In this document: one piece after another, positions 18,976-28,085 of the stretch | Position numbering within the stretch: position 1 is the stretch's first letter | Layout of the letters: each line of letters opens with the position of its first letter | From: CAWCKS01 sp963796195 | GTDB lineage: Bacteria > Pseudomonadota > Alphaproteobacteria > Rhizobiales > Xanthobacteraceae | Reading direction: 5' to 3' | Length of the DNA stretch: 64,000 nucleotides | Assembly (NCBI GenBank): GCA_963796195.1 | Contig: CAWCKS010000017.1 | Span: 99,153 to 163,152, forward strand | The notes under the pieces: generated by a model | The model's input: the letters and a program-made list of their open reading frames with translations, nothing else | Told to the model about the DNA's origin: nothing | Database searches by the model: none | Translations under genes and position numbers: made by a program

Positions 18976-19107
18976 ATGGCCGGGGCCATGCCGACAGGAG
19001 ACATGTTGATGGGAGACATGTTGATGGGAGACATGTTGATGGGAGACATGGCGCCGAGCCGTCGTGCTCTGTTACACTGGTTCCGCAACCACCCCATTCG
19101 GTGCTGA
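18976..19107 (+). CDS. Candidate leader peptide built from MLMGD repeats
   Basis: An open frame of about 43 codons (alternative starts at 18988 and 19003) whose centre encodes repeats of MLMGD followed by MAPSRRALLHWFRNHPIRC. Each 15-bp DNA unit contains a GGAG ribosome-site-like sequence and in-frame ATGs. The stop TGA at 19105-19107 overlaps the GNAT start (TGATG), the usual layout for translational coupling. No family is recognised. It could instead be untranslated repeat DNA that happens to stay open. Confidence 0.35.
   Translation: MAGAMPTGDMLMGDMLMGDMLMGDMAPSRRALLHWFRNHPIRC
18997..19050 (+). repeat. 15-bp tandem repeat, 3.6 copies
   Basis: Unit GGAGACATGTTGATG at 18997-19011, 19012-19026, 19027-19041 and a partial copy to 19050, with no mismatch. 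The period is a multiple of three, so copy-number change would not shift frame. It lies 57 bp before the GNAT start codon. Confidence 0.9.
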
Positions 19108-20282
19108 TGACCGTTCCGGAAATCGAACTGCAGGCCATATCCTCGATCACCGCTGTATCGGCGGAGGATTGGGACGCCTGCGCCAATCCGCAGGCGGCCA
19201 GCGATCCCGCAAGCTACAATCCGTTCGTGTCGCACCGCTTCCTCGCCGCGCTCGAGGACTCGCGCTCGGCATCGGCGCGCACCGGCTGGGCACCGCGCCA
19301 CCTGATTGCGAAGCGCGCCGACAAGATCATCGGTGTCGTCCCCTGCTACCTGAAATCGCATTCGCGCGGCGAATACGTCTTTGATCGCGGCTGGGCCGAT
19401 GCTTATCAGCACGCCGGCGGCCGCTACTACCCGAAGCTCCAGGTCTCCGTACCGTTTACACCGGCGACGGGCCCGCGGCTTCTGGCGCGCGACGACGCAA
19501 GCGAGATCAAGCACGTGCTGGCGCAGGGCCTGCAGGCGCTGTGCAACACCGTTGAGGCCTCCTCGGTGCACGTCACTTTCGCCGAGAAGGCCGAATGGGA
19601 CATTCTCGCGAGCCACGGTTACCTCAAGCGCACCGACCAGCAGTTTCACTGGCAGAACCGCGGCTATGAAACGTTCGACGGCTTCCTTGCCGATCTCAAC
19701 TCGCGCCACCGCAAGGCGATCAAGCGCGAGCGGCGCGACGCGGTGGCAAACGGCATCACCATCGAACGCCTGACGGGCGACAGCTTGAGCGAGGCTGCAT
19801 TCGATGCGTTCTATGACTTCTACATGGAAACCGGCTCGCGCAAGTGGGGCACGCCCTACCTCAACCGCGAGTTCTACTCGCTGATCCATAAGCGGATGCC
19901 GGAAGACGTTTTGCTGGTGATGGCCAAGCGCAACGGCCGCTGGATCGCCGGCGCGATCAACTTCATCGGCTCGGAGACGCTGTTCGGCCGCCACTGGGGC
20001 GCGGTCGAGCACCACCCGTTCCTGCACTTCGAGGTTTGCTACTACCAGGCGATCGATTTTGCGATCCAGCGCAAGCTGAAGCGGGTCGAGGCCGGCGCAC
20101 AAGGCGAACACAAGCTGGCGCGCGGCTACCTGCCGCAGGAGACCTATTCGGCGCACTTCATTCCCGACCCGAATTTCCGCCGCGCGGTCGCCGACTACCT
20201 GAAACGCGAACGGCAATACGTCTCGCATGCGGTCGACGCACTGACCGACGCGGCGCCGTTTCGCAAGACGGCGGACGAGTGA
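19107..20282 (+). CDS. GNAT family N-acetyltransferase (DUF482/peptidogalycan-type)
   Basis: A 391-residue protein of the DUF482 GNAT group. It shows NPFVSHRFLAALEDSRSA near the start, the central FDGFLADLNSRHRKAIKRERR, FYDFYMETGSRKWGTPYLNREFY, and the GHWGAVEHHPFLHFEVCYYQ region near the end. FemAB-like proteins of this type join amino acids to lipids or peptidoglycan, but the exact reaction is not known. The ATG at 19107 is the first before the conserved part and overlaps the stop of the upstream repeat frame. A HIT gene follows. Confidence 0.83.
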   Translation: MTVPEIELQAISSITAVSAEDWDACANPQAASDPASYNPFVSHRFLAALEDSRSASARTGWAPRHLIAKRADKIIGVVPCYLKSHSRGEYVFDRGWADAYQHAGGRYYPKLQVSVPFTPATGPRLLARDDASEIKHVLAQGLQALCNTVEASSVHVTFAEKAEWDILASHGYLKRTDQQFHWQNRGYETFDGFLADLNSRHRKAIKRERRDAVANGITIERLTGDSLSEAAFDAFYDFYMETGSRKWGTPYLNREFYSLIHKRMPEDVLLVMAKRNGRWIAGAINFIGSETLFGRHWGAVEHHPFLHFEVCYYQAIDFAIQRKLKRVEAGAQGEHKLARGYLPQETYSAHFIPDPNFRRAVADYLKRERQYVSHAVDALTDAAPFRKTADE

Positions 20283-20320
20283 CTGACGGCCGCTAGCGGG
20301 GCGGCGACGGAGACTTTCAG

Positions 20321-20743
20321 ATGCCTGGCTACGATCCGAACAACATCTTCGCAAAGATCCTGCGCGGCGAACTGCCCTGCTACAAGATCTACGACGATGC
20401 GCACACCTTTGCGTTCCTCGACATCATGCCGCGCTGTCCCGGCCATGCGCTTGTCATCCCGAAGGCCCATGCCCGCAACATTCTCGATATTACCCCGGAC
20501 GATCTCGCCCAAGTCGCGCGCACCACGCACAAGATCGCTGCCGCCGGCATGAAGGCTTTCAAGGCCGACGGCATCACCATCCAGCAGTTCAACGAGCCAG
20601 CGGGTGGTCAGGTCGTCTTTCATTTGCACGTGCACGTTCAGCCGCGGATCAACGGCGTGCAGCTGTTACCGCCGGCAAGTCGCAAGGAAGACCCGAAAGT
20701 GCTGGAAGAGCACGCGACACGGCTGATCGCGGCGCTGGGGTAG
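20321..20743 (+). CDS. HIT family protein
   Basis: A 140-residue histidine-triad protein with NIFAKILRGELPCYKIYDDAHTFAFLDIMPRCPGHALVIPK-type N-terminus and the triad HLHVHVQP near residue 103. HIT proteins hydrolyse nucleoside phosphoramidates or dinucleotides. Length and motif fit the Hint/ycfF group found in most bacteria. Confidence 0.92.
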   Translation: MPGYDPNNIFAKILRGELPCYKIYDDAHTFAFLDIMPRCPGHALVIPKAHARNILDITPDDLAQVARTTHKIAAAGMKAFKADGITIQQFNEPAGGQVVFHLHVHVQPRINGVQLLPPASRKEDPKVLEEHATRLIAALG

Positions 20744-20768
20744 CCAGCGACCTATTCTGCGACAAGCC

Positions 20769-21626
20769 TCAATTATTCCTCGGCGGCTTGGAGCCCTGGA
20801 TCGGATCGCCGGAGTCGCGCTCCTTCACCGCCTGATGGAAGCCCGCCTGTTCCGCGCGCTGCTTGAAGTGCATGCCCTCAGGCGAATGGCGCGTGAGGCC
20901 GTCGAACACGGTGGCGAGCAGCTGCGTGGTGCGCAGGCCCATGTTCTCGTAGGCCGAATTGATCGCCGCCTTCTGCATCCAGAGCTGGTTCTTCGGCACG
21001 CCCTTGATGCGATCGACCAGCTTCTTCGTCTCGGCATCGAGCTGGTCGGCCGGCACGGCCTTGGTAATGAGGCCGATGCGCTCGGCCTCGCGGCCGTCGA
21101 TCAAATCGCCGGTGAACAGCAAGCGCTTGGCGCGCTCGGCGCCGACCCGATAGACCCACATCATGGTGGTCGGGCAACCCCACACCCGCGCCGGCGGATA
21201 ACCGATCCTGGCATCCTCCGCCATCATGATGAGATCGCAGGACAGCGCGATGTCGGTGCCGCCGGCGACCGCGTAACCATGGACCTTGCAGATGGTCGGC
21301 TTCGGACTGCGCCACAGCGACTGGAAGCACTGGGTGTTGTTGTCCATGCCGAGGAAATCGATCAGCGGATCGTACGGCACATCCTGGCTTGAGCCCGAGC
21401 CGCGCGGCAGCTCGGCGGAATTCTTCAGGTCATAGCCGGCACAGAACGCCCTGCCCGCGCCCTGCAGCAGGATGACGTGGACGAGATCGTCGGCGTTGGC
21501 GCGATCGACCGCGGCCTTGATCTCCTGCGGCATGCCGCGCGCGATCGCGTTCAGCCGGTGTGGCCGGTTCAGCGTGATGGTCGCGACGCGATCATCGCGT
21601 CCGTAGGTGAGATGTTCGTAGTCCAT
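20769..21626 (-). CDS. Enoyl-CoA hydratase/isomerase family protein
   Basis: A 285-residue crotonase-fold protein. AGRAFCAGYDLKNSAE forms part of the oxyanion hole, and VHGYAVAGGTDIALSCDLIMMAEDARIGYPPARVWG is the core signature. One of the two catalytic glutamates of true hydratases (in the GxxGGG/E region) is replaced in GGTDIAL, which leaves hydration activity uncertain. Members of this subgroup are annotated broadly as enoyl-CoA hydratases. Convergent with the HIT gene. Confidence 0.87.
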   Translation of the reverse strand: MDYEHLTYGRDDRVATITLNRPHRLNAIARGMPQEIKAAVDRANADDLVHVILLQGAGRAFCAGYDLKNSAELPRGSGSSQDVPYDPLIDFLGMDNNTQCFQSLWRSPKPTICKVHGYAVAGGTDIALSCDLIMMAEDARIGYPPARVWGCPTTMMWVYRVGAERAKRLLFTGDLIDGREAERIGLITKAVPADQLDAETKKLVDRIKGVPKNQLWMQKAAINSAYENMGLRTTQLLATVFDGLTRHSPEGMHFKQRAEQAGFHQAVKERDSGDPIQGSKPPRNN

Positions 21627-21716
21627 CGCGGCCTCCCGGAATTGTTGTCATTTCCGAACATTGTCGGATAGTCGGGCGCGCGTGGCAACGATGCGAGGGA
21701 TGAGCGATTCGCCCCG

Positions 21717-22568
21717 CTAACCCACCAGGAACTCCCTCGCCGCTTTCAGAAAGCCGTCCGGCGCGTCGAGCGGGACGCTGTGGCCGGAATCCTTGACCTC
21801 GTCCAGACGCAGGTTCGGTATCGTTTCCATCATGCGTTTGGCGATCGCAGGCGAGAGAATGTCGGAGTGCTCACCGCGAATGAGCTGCGCCGGCACATTG
21901 ATGTTGGCGCAGGCGCGCCAACCCGCCTCGATATCCCTTGGAGGGAGCCCCGAAGCGCGGAGCGCGCGGTCGTAGCGCCAGGTCCATTGCCCGTCCTCGG
22001 TCCGCATCAGGGCGGCTTCGATCCGGGCGCGGTGAATAGCTTCGGGCGGGCGCGAATTGGCCTTGCGGGCCTGAGCAAAGGCTTCGTCGGGGCTCGCGAA
22101 CACGTCCTTTGCGTCCAGACCGGTGCGGATACGGTTCATTCCATCGGCCACAGTTTCGGGCGCGATGTCGACGATCGATGTGCGCGCGAGCTCCTTCGGC
22201 CTGCGTCCCGCATATTCGAACGTGACGCCGCCACCCATGGAAAGCCCGAGCAGCGCAAACCCTGAAAGCCCCAGCGCCTTCACGAACGCTTCGAGGTCGT
22301 CAACCAATTCGCGTCTGGCGTAGCCGTTGGGTGGCGCCCACGCCGTCTCGCCATGGCCGCGCTGGTCGAGCGCTAGCACGCGATAGCGGTCGGTCATGGC
22401 GTCCGCGAACGCGTCCCAGCTCCGCGCATGGCCGGTGAATCCGTGCAGCAGAACGAGTGTCGGCGCGCCCGCGCGTTTGGCGCGCCAGTCGCGATAGTGA
22501 AAGCGCAACCCGCGCATTTCGATCAGCTCGTCGCTTACGGGCGAAGGTGCGATGGCCATGGTGCTCAC
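21717..22568 (-). CDS. Alpha/beta hydrolase
   Basis: A 283-residue alpha/beta-hydrolase fold. LVLLHGFTGHARSW supplies the oxyanion loop, LLGLSMGGG the nucleophilic serine, an Asp in GEHSDILSP, and GHSVPLD the histidine. Substrate is unknown. An ATG three codons inside (22559) is an alternative start. It lies between the hydratase and trmO on the same strand. Confidence 0.85.
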   Translation of the reverse strand: MSTMAIAPSPVSDELIEMRGLRFHYRDWRAKRAGAPTLVLLHGFTGHARSWDAFADAMTDRYRVLALDQRGHGETAWAPPNGYARRELVDDLEAFVKALGLSGFALLGLSMGGGVTFEYAGRRPKELARTSIVDIAPETVADGMNRIRTGLDAKDVFASPDEAFAQARKANSRPPEAIHRARIEAALMRTEDGQWTWRYDRALRASGLPPRDIEAGWRACANINVPAQLIRGEHSDILSPAIAKRMMETIPNLRLDEVKDSGHSVPLDAPDGFLKAAREFLVG

Positions 22569-22617
22569 CTCTTTTTGTTTGTTTCGTCGTGCGTCCCTTC
22601 ACCAGCGTGCGCGTCGG

Positions 22618-23070
22618 TCAAGAAAATGCGCAGCGGTCCGGCTTGAGGTCGATCAGCGGCGTGCCGTCGATGCAGTCGAGGCCGCGCACGCGCACGATGT
22701 TCTTGTCGATGCCTGACAATCTCGACCGTCGACACGCCAATCGGATTGGCCGGATCGGCGAGCGCAGCGCGAACACCCCGCGGTGGCCGGGATCGTGTTT
22801 CGGCGATTGCAGCACGAGGTCGCGCCGCGACTGATGCAGCCAGTAGATCGCCTGAGCGTGCTTGAATTGCTCGAGCCCTTGCAGGCCCGCGGCCCACGGC
22901 TCGAAAATCTCGATCTCGCAGACAGGGCCGTCGAATTTGCCCTGCTTCGGCGCGTCAGCGCGCGTCCGCCATGGTGTGTGGATGCGCCCGATAAAGACAA
23001 GACCGGCGTCGGTCCGATCGGGAAACTCGACCGCAACCTCGCCTTCCCGAAGTTCCTGCACGTCGGTCAT
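22618..23070 (-). CDS. trmO: tRNA (t6A37)-methyltransferase TrmO, with two compensating frameshifts
   Basis: TrmO (YaeB/TsaA family) methylates N6-threonylcarbamoyladenosine at tRNA position 37. The start LVFIGRIHTPW, the FEPWAAGLQGLEQF region and LIDLKPD near the end are typical. Between about 22748 and 22714 the frame is wrong: the natural NPIGVSTVEIV is readable one base over. A base appears lost near 22748 and another gained near 22715, so the ends remain in one frame and a continuous 150-residue product is still predicted with about eleven altered residues in a conserved segment. Confidence 0.82.
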   Translation of the reverse strand: MTDVQELREGEVAVEFPDRTDAGLVFIGRIHTPWRTRADAPKQGKFDGPVCEIEIFEPWAAGLQGLEQFKHAQAIYWLHQSRRDLVLQSPKHDPGHRGVFALRSPIRPIRLACRRSRLSGIDKNIVRVRGLDCIDGTPLIDLKPDRCAFS

Positions 23071-23159
23071 CCCTGTTCCTCGCAACCCTTCGACATCAGC
23101 CGAAACATCGGCGACGCGTCACTTGTTACATCAGTGAGAGTGATACGCGGAGTTCTCGC

Positions 23160-24581
23160 ATGACTCAATCCTTCGTCAACGCCCTCACCCTGCGCCGTTC
23201 CGACCGCGCACAGTCCACGGCGTTTGTCCTGTTCGCAATGTGCCTTGGTGTCTTCATCGCACAACTCAATTCGAGCATCGTTTACCTCGGTGCCCACACC
23301 ATCAGTGCCGCCCTGAACGCATCGATCACACAGACCCAGTGGGTGCTCGACATCTACAATCTGGTCTACGCGGCGCTTCTGATGACCGGCGGTGCGCTCG
23401 GCGACATTTTTGGTCGCCGCAAGGTTTTCCTCGGGGGAATTGCCTTGATTGCGGCAGGCTCGGTGATCTGTGCGGCGGCGCCCAATAGCGTCGTGCTGAT
23501 CGGCGGTCGCGCGCTCACTGGCGTTGGCTCCGCGCTAGAAATCCCGGCATCGCTTGCGATCCTTGCCGTAACCTATCCCGACCCGCACGCGCGTAGCCGC
23601 GCCATCGGCGTCTGGGCGAGCTGCAACGGGCTTGCGATGGCCGCCGGGCCCAGCATCGGCGGGTTGCTCGTCGACAGCCTCGGCTGGCGCAGCATTTTCT
23701 ACGTCGTGATCCCGGTTTGCGTGCTGGCGATCTGGGTGACGCGCCGCTGCGTTGACGAAAGCCGCGATCCCGGCAAACGCGAACTCGATCCGGCCGGCCA
23801 AGTGCTGGCAATCGCCACCCTCGGCGCGCTGTCGTTCGTTGCGATCGAAGGACCGCATCGCAGCTGGACTGCGCCATTGATCCTCGCGATCGCGGCAATC
23901 GCCGTCGCCTCGGCAATTGCCTTCGTCAGGGTGGAGCGCGGACGGCCGGCCGCCTTGTTGCCATTCGACATGTTCGGCAATCGTGCCTTCAACGCGGCGC
24001 TCGGCATTGCGGGCCTGATGACCTTCGGCATGTATGCGATGCTGTTCCTGGTGCCGATCTATCTCCAGTCCATCGCGCACCTTTCGGCCGCAAAGGCCGG
24101 GCTGGCGCTGATCCCGATCTCGCTGGTGTTCGTCGGGGTGTCGCAGGTGTCTGGTCCGCTCATGAAGCGAGTTGGTGCGCGGGTGATGACCGTATGCGGC
24201 ATGGGATTCATGGGCGGTGGCCTCGTGCTGCTCGTCGCCGTGCTCGGGAGCGCGAACCTTGACGCCATCGAGGTCGCACTGGTCGCGATCGGCGTAGGGC
24301 TCGGCCTCAATACCGGTCCGGTCAATGCAGTGGCGGTCGCGAGCGTCCCGCCGGGCCGCTCCGGGACGGCGTCCGGCCTGATCAACACGACGCGCATGGT
24401 CGGAGCGACGCTCGGCATTGCCAGCCTTGGGACGATCTATGCCGTGTACGCGGCAAATCCGGCCGATGTGTTGACCGGCTTCCGGCTGGCACTTGGCGGT
24501 GGCGCTGTGGCAGAGCTCTCAGGCGTCGTGATCGCGCTTCGGTTCGTCGCCGCCAACTCGGCCGAGCAGCGGCACCGATGA
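23160..24581 (+). CDS. MFS transporter, DHA2 (14-TMS) type
   Basis: A 473-residue drug:proton antiporter-like protein with about fourteen hydrophobic spans. LNSSIVYLGAHTISAALN and TQWVLDIYNLVYAALLMTGGALGDIFGRR contain the DHA2 motifs 1D and A, and ALTGVGSALEIPASLAIL is motif C. Likely efflux; the substrate is not evident. No linked regulator. Confidence 0.88.
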   Translation: MTQSFVNALTLRRSDRAQSTAFVLFAMCLGVFIAQLNSSIVYLGAHTISAALNASITQTQWVLDIYNLVYAALLMTGGALGDIFGRRKVFLGGIALIAAGSVICAAAPNSVVLIGGRALTGVGSALEIPASLAILAVTYPDPHARSRAIGVWASCNGLAMAAGPSIGGLLVDSLGWRSIFYVVIPVCVLAIWVTRRCVDESRDPGKRELDPAGQVLAIATLGALSFVAIEGPHRSWTAPLILAIAAIAVASAIAFVRVERGRPAALLPFDMFGNRAFNAALGIAGLMTFGMYAMLFLVPIYLQSIAHLSAAKAGLALIPISLVFVGVSQVSGPLMKRVGARVMTVCGMGFMGGGLVLLVAVLGSANLDAIEVALVAIGVGLGLNTGPVNAVAVASVPPGRSGTASGLINTTRMVGATLGIASLGTIYAVYAANPADVLTGFRLALGGGAVAELSGVVIALRFVAANSAEQRHR

Positions 24582-24582
24582 C

Positions 24583-24614
24583 AAAAAGAAAAAAGGGCTC
24601 CAAAACGGAGCCCC
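24583..24614 (-). terminator. Intrinsic terminator of clpA
   Basis: On the minus strand GGGCTCC, a five-base loop and GGAGCCC are followed by a T-rich run (complement of 24583-24594). It sits 26 bases beyond the clpA stop codon. On the plus strand the tract is A-rich and upstream, so it serves clpA rather than the MFS gene. Confidence 0.85.
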
Positions 24615-24639
24615 TCTGTCCCTTGCGACGAACTCTCGC

Positions 24640-27045
24640 TCAAGCCTTCACCAGCGGTCCCTTGTTCGGACCGGCCGGCGGATCGTCCTTAGGCTTGCGC
24701 GAGGTGGCCTTCTTGCGCGCGCCGGGCAGTTTTTCCGGCTTCGGCGTCACCGGACCCTCGACAAACTCGAAGCCGAGTTTCTCCTCGCCCAATTTTTCAG
24801 GATCTTTCTCGTCCTTCTCGACGACGACGCGGACGTGGCCACCGCCCTTCAGCTTGCCGAACAGCACTTCGTCGGCCAGCGGCTTCTTGACGTATTCCTG
24901 GATCACCCGCGCCATCGGGCGGGCCCCCATTTGCTCGTCATAGCCGCGCACGATCAGCCAGTTCGATGCCGCTTCCGACAGCTCGATGGTGACGTCGCGG
25001 TCGGCGAGCTGCGCCTCGAGTTGCAGCACGAACTTCTCGACCACCAACTTGATGACGTCGGTGTTGAGATGACTGAACGAGATGATGGCGTCGAGCCGGT
25101 TGCGGAATTCCGGCGCGAACTGCCGGTTGATCGCTTCGTGGTCGTCGCCTTCCCGCTTCGAGCGCGTGAAGCCGAACGCCTGGCGCGCGAGATCGGCGGC
25201 GCCAGCATTCGTCGTCATGATCAGGATGACGTTGCGGAAGTTGACCTGCTTGCCGTTGTGGTCGGTCAGCTTGCCGTGATCCATGATCTGCAGCAGCACA
25301 TTGTAGAGGTCGGGATGCGCTTTCTCGATCTCGTCGAGCAGCACCACGCAATGCGGATGCTGGTCGACGCCGTCGGTCAACAGGCCACCTTGGTCGAAGC
25401 CGACATAACCGGGAGGCGCGCCGATCAGGCGCGACACCGTATGCCGCTCCATGTATTCGGACATGTCGAAGCGCAGCAGCTCGACGCCGAGGCTTTCGGC
25501 AAGCTGCTTGGCGACCTCGGTCTTGCCGACACCGGTCGGACCCGAGAACAGGTAGGAGCCGATCGGCTTCTCCGGCTCGCGCAACCCTGCGCGCGCCAGC
25601 TTGATCGACGCCGACAACGCCTCGATCGCCTTGTCCTGACCGAACACCGAGCGCTTCAAAGTCTGCTCGAGATGCTTCAGCACCTCGGCGTCGTCCTTCG
25701 ACACCGATTTCGGTGGAATGCGTGCCATGGTTGCGATCGTGGTCTCGATCTCCTTGATCCCGATCGTCTTCTTGCGCTTGTTCTCCGGCACCAGCATCTG
25801 CGCCGCACCGAACTCGTCGATCACGTCGATCGCCTTGTCCGGCAGCTTGCGGTCGTGGATGTAGCGCGACGACAGCTGCACCGCGGCCTCGACGGCCTCG
25901 TTGGTGTATTTCAGCTTGTGGTAATCCTCGAAGTAAGGCTTCAGGCCTTTCAGGATCGCGATGGCGTCCTCGACGCTCGGCTCGTTGACGTCAATCTTCT
26001 GGAAGCGGCGCACCAGCGCGCGGTCCTTCTCGAAGTGCTGGCGATATTCCTTGTAGGTGGTCGAGCCCATGCAGCGAATCGTGCCCGAGGCCAGTGCAGG
26101 CTTGAGCAGGTTCGAGGCATCCATCGCGCCGCCGGAGGTGGCGCCGGCGCCGATCACGGTGTGAATTTCATCGATGAACAGGATGGCGTTGGGATGCGCT
26201 TCCAGTTCCTTGATGACCTGCTTCAGCCGCTCCTCGAAGTCGCCGCGGTAGCGGGTACCGGCAAGCAGCGTTCCCATGTCGAGCGAGAACACCGTCGAAC
26301 CCGACAGCACATCGGGCACTTCGCTGTCGACGATGCGCTTGGCAAGCCCTTCGGCGATCGCGGTCTTGCCGACGCCGGCGTCGCCGACGAACAGCGGATT
26401 GTTCTTCTGGCGGCGGCACAGGATCTGGATCGCGCGGTTGATCTCGGCCTCGCGGCCGATCACCGGATCGATCTTGCCGTCCCGCGCCTTCTTGTTGAGG
26501 TTGACGCAATAGGCTTCGAGCGCATCACCCTTCTTCTTGGCATCCTCCGACTTGCTCTCGGATTCCTCTTCGGCACCGCGCACCGGGCGCGATTCCGAGG
26601 CGCCGGGGCGCTTGGCGATGCCGTGACTGATGTAGTTCACCGCGTCATAGCGCGTCATATCCTGCTCCTGCAGGAAATACGCGGCATGGCTTTCGCGCTC
26701 GGCGAAGATCGCGACCAGCACGTTGGCGCCGGTGACCTCTTCGCGGCCCGACGACTGCACGTGAATGACGGCGCGCTGGATCACACGCTGGAAACCTGCG
26801 GTCGGCTTGGCGTCCTCGGCGCCGTCAGTGACGAGGTTTTCGAATTCGGTCTCGAGATAATTGACGAGGCTGCCGCGCAGCTTGTCGAGATCGACGCTGC
26901 AGGCGCGCATCACCGCCGCCGCATCGGCGTCGTCGATCAACGACAGCAGGAGATGTTCGAGAGTTGCGTATTGGTGATGACGCTCGTTCGCGATCGCAAG
27001 CGCACGATGGAGTGATTGTTCAAGGCTCTGGGAGAAAGTCGGCAT
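24640..27045 (-). CDS. clpA: ATP-dependent Clp protease ATP-binding subunit ClpA
   Basis: An 801-residue AAA+ unfoldase that feeds proteins to ClpP. The N-terminal Clp-N repeats (residues 1-150) bind ClpS. The first AAA domain carries GDAGVGKTA (221-229) and ILFIDEIH; the second carries GPTGVGKTE and VLLDEIEKAHPD. The ClpP-contact loop contains AFGFTRSKREGDD, an unusual form of the IGL/IGF tripeptide. The C-terminus has a Lys/Pro-rich extension after EFVEGPV. clpS is just upstream on the same strand. Confidence 0.96.
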   Translation of the reverse strand: MPTFSQSLEQSLHRALAIANERHHQYATLEHLLLSLIDDADAAAVMRACSVDLDKLRGSLVNYLETEFENLVTDGAEDAKPTAGFQRVIQRAVIHVQSSGREEVTGANVLVAIFAERESHAAYFLQEQDMTRYDAVNYISHGIAKRPGASESRPVRGAEEESESKSEDAKKKGDALEAYCVNLNKKARDGKIDPVIGREAEINRAIQILCRRQKNNPLFVGDAGVGKTAIAEGLAKRIVDSEVPDVLSGSTVFSLDMGTLLAGTRYRGDFEERLKQVIKELEAHPNAILFIDEIHTVIGAGATSGGAMDASNLLKPALASGTIRCMGSTTYKEYRQHFEKDRALVRRFQKIDVNEPSVEDAIAILKGLKPYFEDYHKLKYTNEAVEAAVQLSSRYIHDRKLPDKAIDVIDEFGAAQMLVPENKRKKTIGIKEIETTIATMARIPPKSVSKDDAEVLKHLEQTLKRSVFGQDKAIEALSASIKLARAGLREPEKPIGSYLFSGPTGVGKTEVAKQLAESLGVELLRFDMSEYMERHTVSRLIGAPPGYVGFDQGGLLTDGVDQHPHCVVLLDEIEKAHPDLYNVLLQIMDHGKLTDHNGKQVNFRNVILIMTTNAGAADLARQAFGFTRSKREGDDHEAINRQFAPEFRNRLDAIISFSHLNTDVIKLVVEKFVLQLEAQLADRDVTIELSEAASNWLIVRGYDEQMGARPMARVIQEYVKKPLADEVLFGKLKGGGHVRVVVEKDEKDPEKLGEEKLGFEFVEGPVTPKPEKLPGARKKATSRKPKDDPPAGPNKGPLVKA

Positions 27046-27200
27046 TCGCGTCCCTTTTGGCCCCCGCCAATTTCAAGGTCTATTTAAGCAAGATATGGGC
27101 CAAGAATTCCGAAAATTCCAGTTCCACATCACCAAGTTCGACGGGGCATGATTTTATCGGAAAATCGGTATCCACTCTTCCGGATCATGTCTTCGAAAGC

Positions 27201-27533
27201 CTACTTCTTTTCCATCACGCATTGCAAAGGATGTTGGTGCTTGCGCGCAAAATCCATCACCTGCGTCACCTTGGTTTCCGCGACCTCGTAGGTGAAGATT
27301 CCGCACTCGCCGATGCCGTGCTGGTGAACGTGCAGCATGATCTTGGTGGCGGTCTCGACGTCCTTGTTGAAGAAACGTTCGATGACGTGAACGACGAACT
27401 CCATCGGCGTGTAGTCGTCATTCAGAATCAGCACACGATAGAGATTCGGCCGCTTGGTGCGCGGCTTGACCTTGGTGATGACGGACGTGCCGGGGCCGGT
27501 GGGATTGCCGGTGCGGCCGTCGTCGTTGCTCAT
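27201..27533 (-). CDS. clpS: ATP-dependent Clp protease adaptor ClpS
   Basis: A 110-residue adaptor that delivers N-degron substrates to ClpAP. The core shows YRVLILNDDYTPMEFVVHVIERFF and MLHVHQHGIGECGIFTYEVAE, including residues lining the N-end binding pocket. The start at 27533 (MSNDDGRTG) is preferred on family length. An upstream ATG at 27593 adds 20 residues, and neither has a strong ribosome site. The gap to clpA is 155 bp. Confidence 0.93.
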   Translation of the reverse strand: MSNDDGRTGNPTGPGTSVITKVKPRTKRPNLYRVLILNDDYTPMEFVVHVIERFFNKDVETATKIMLHVHQHGIGECGIFTYEVAETKVTQVMDFARKHQHPLQCVMEKK

Positions 27534-27593
27534 GGTGAGGTTCGCGCCGGTCAAGGCCGCGATCGCGTGATGGAGGGAGAGAGACTGTGACAT

Positions 27594-28085
27594 GGCTCGA
27601 ATTTTCGACTTCCGGGGCAGCGCCAGTTAACCACAACCGCGCGCCCCGCATTCCCGCGCGGCATTCATCGGTATGGCAATAATAGAGTCCGGAGCCAGCG
27701 GTTTCCAGACCGTTGAGACGGCCCGTTCGCAGCTTTTGGACCCAAAATTTCTCTGGAAAAGCCGGCCGTGCCGCCCGCGGAGAGTTCCGTCCGGCAAACT
27801 CGGACCTACGCACCGAAGTCGGCTCGATATGGGAACGCCAGCCTCCCAAGGCAAGACGCCGCCGGGAAGATCCCGCTTCCCGTCCAATACACCCGCCAGA
27901 CGCACAGGGTAAATCAATCGCAAAGTCCGGCTTCCAAAAACAGAGCGCGCCGTTAGCGGCTTTTTGCCCACGTCACCGAAAGCAGGCGCGCCTCAACAGA
28001 ACGCGGCGCCATTTACTTAAATTCGGAGAACGCCTTTACCACCGGTTCATCCCTGAAAACCTAACAATTCCCCGAACAAGGGCTC
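27594..28085. other. 492-bp gap between clpS and the TadG-like gene
   Basis: No coding frame here resembles a known protein, and no tRNA or strong hairpin is visible. The two genes are divergent, so the gap must hold both promoters. AAGGG at 28076-28080 is a plausible ribosome site for the downstream gene. Confidence 0.5.

Noticed and set aside
18997..19050. Tandem repeats as a possible CRISPR array
   Set aside because: The units are 15 bp and directly contiguous, with no spacers, and there are no cas genes nearby.
24835..27015. Long open frame opposite clpA (726 codons)
   Set aside because: Same reason; clpA is certain and the antisense frame shows only composition bias.
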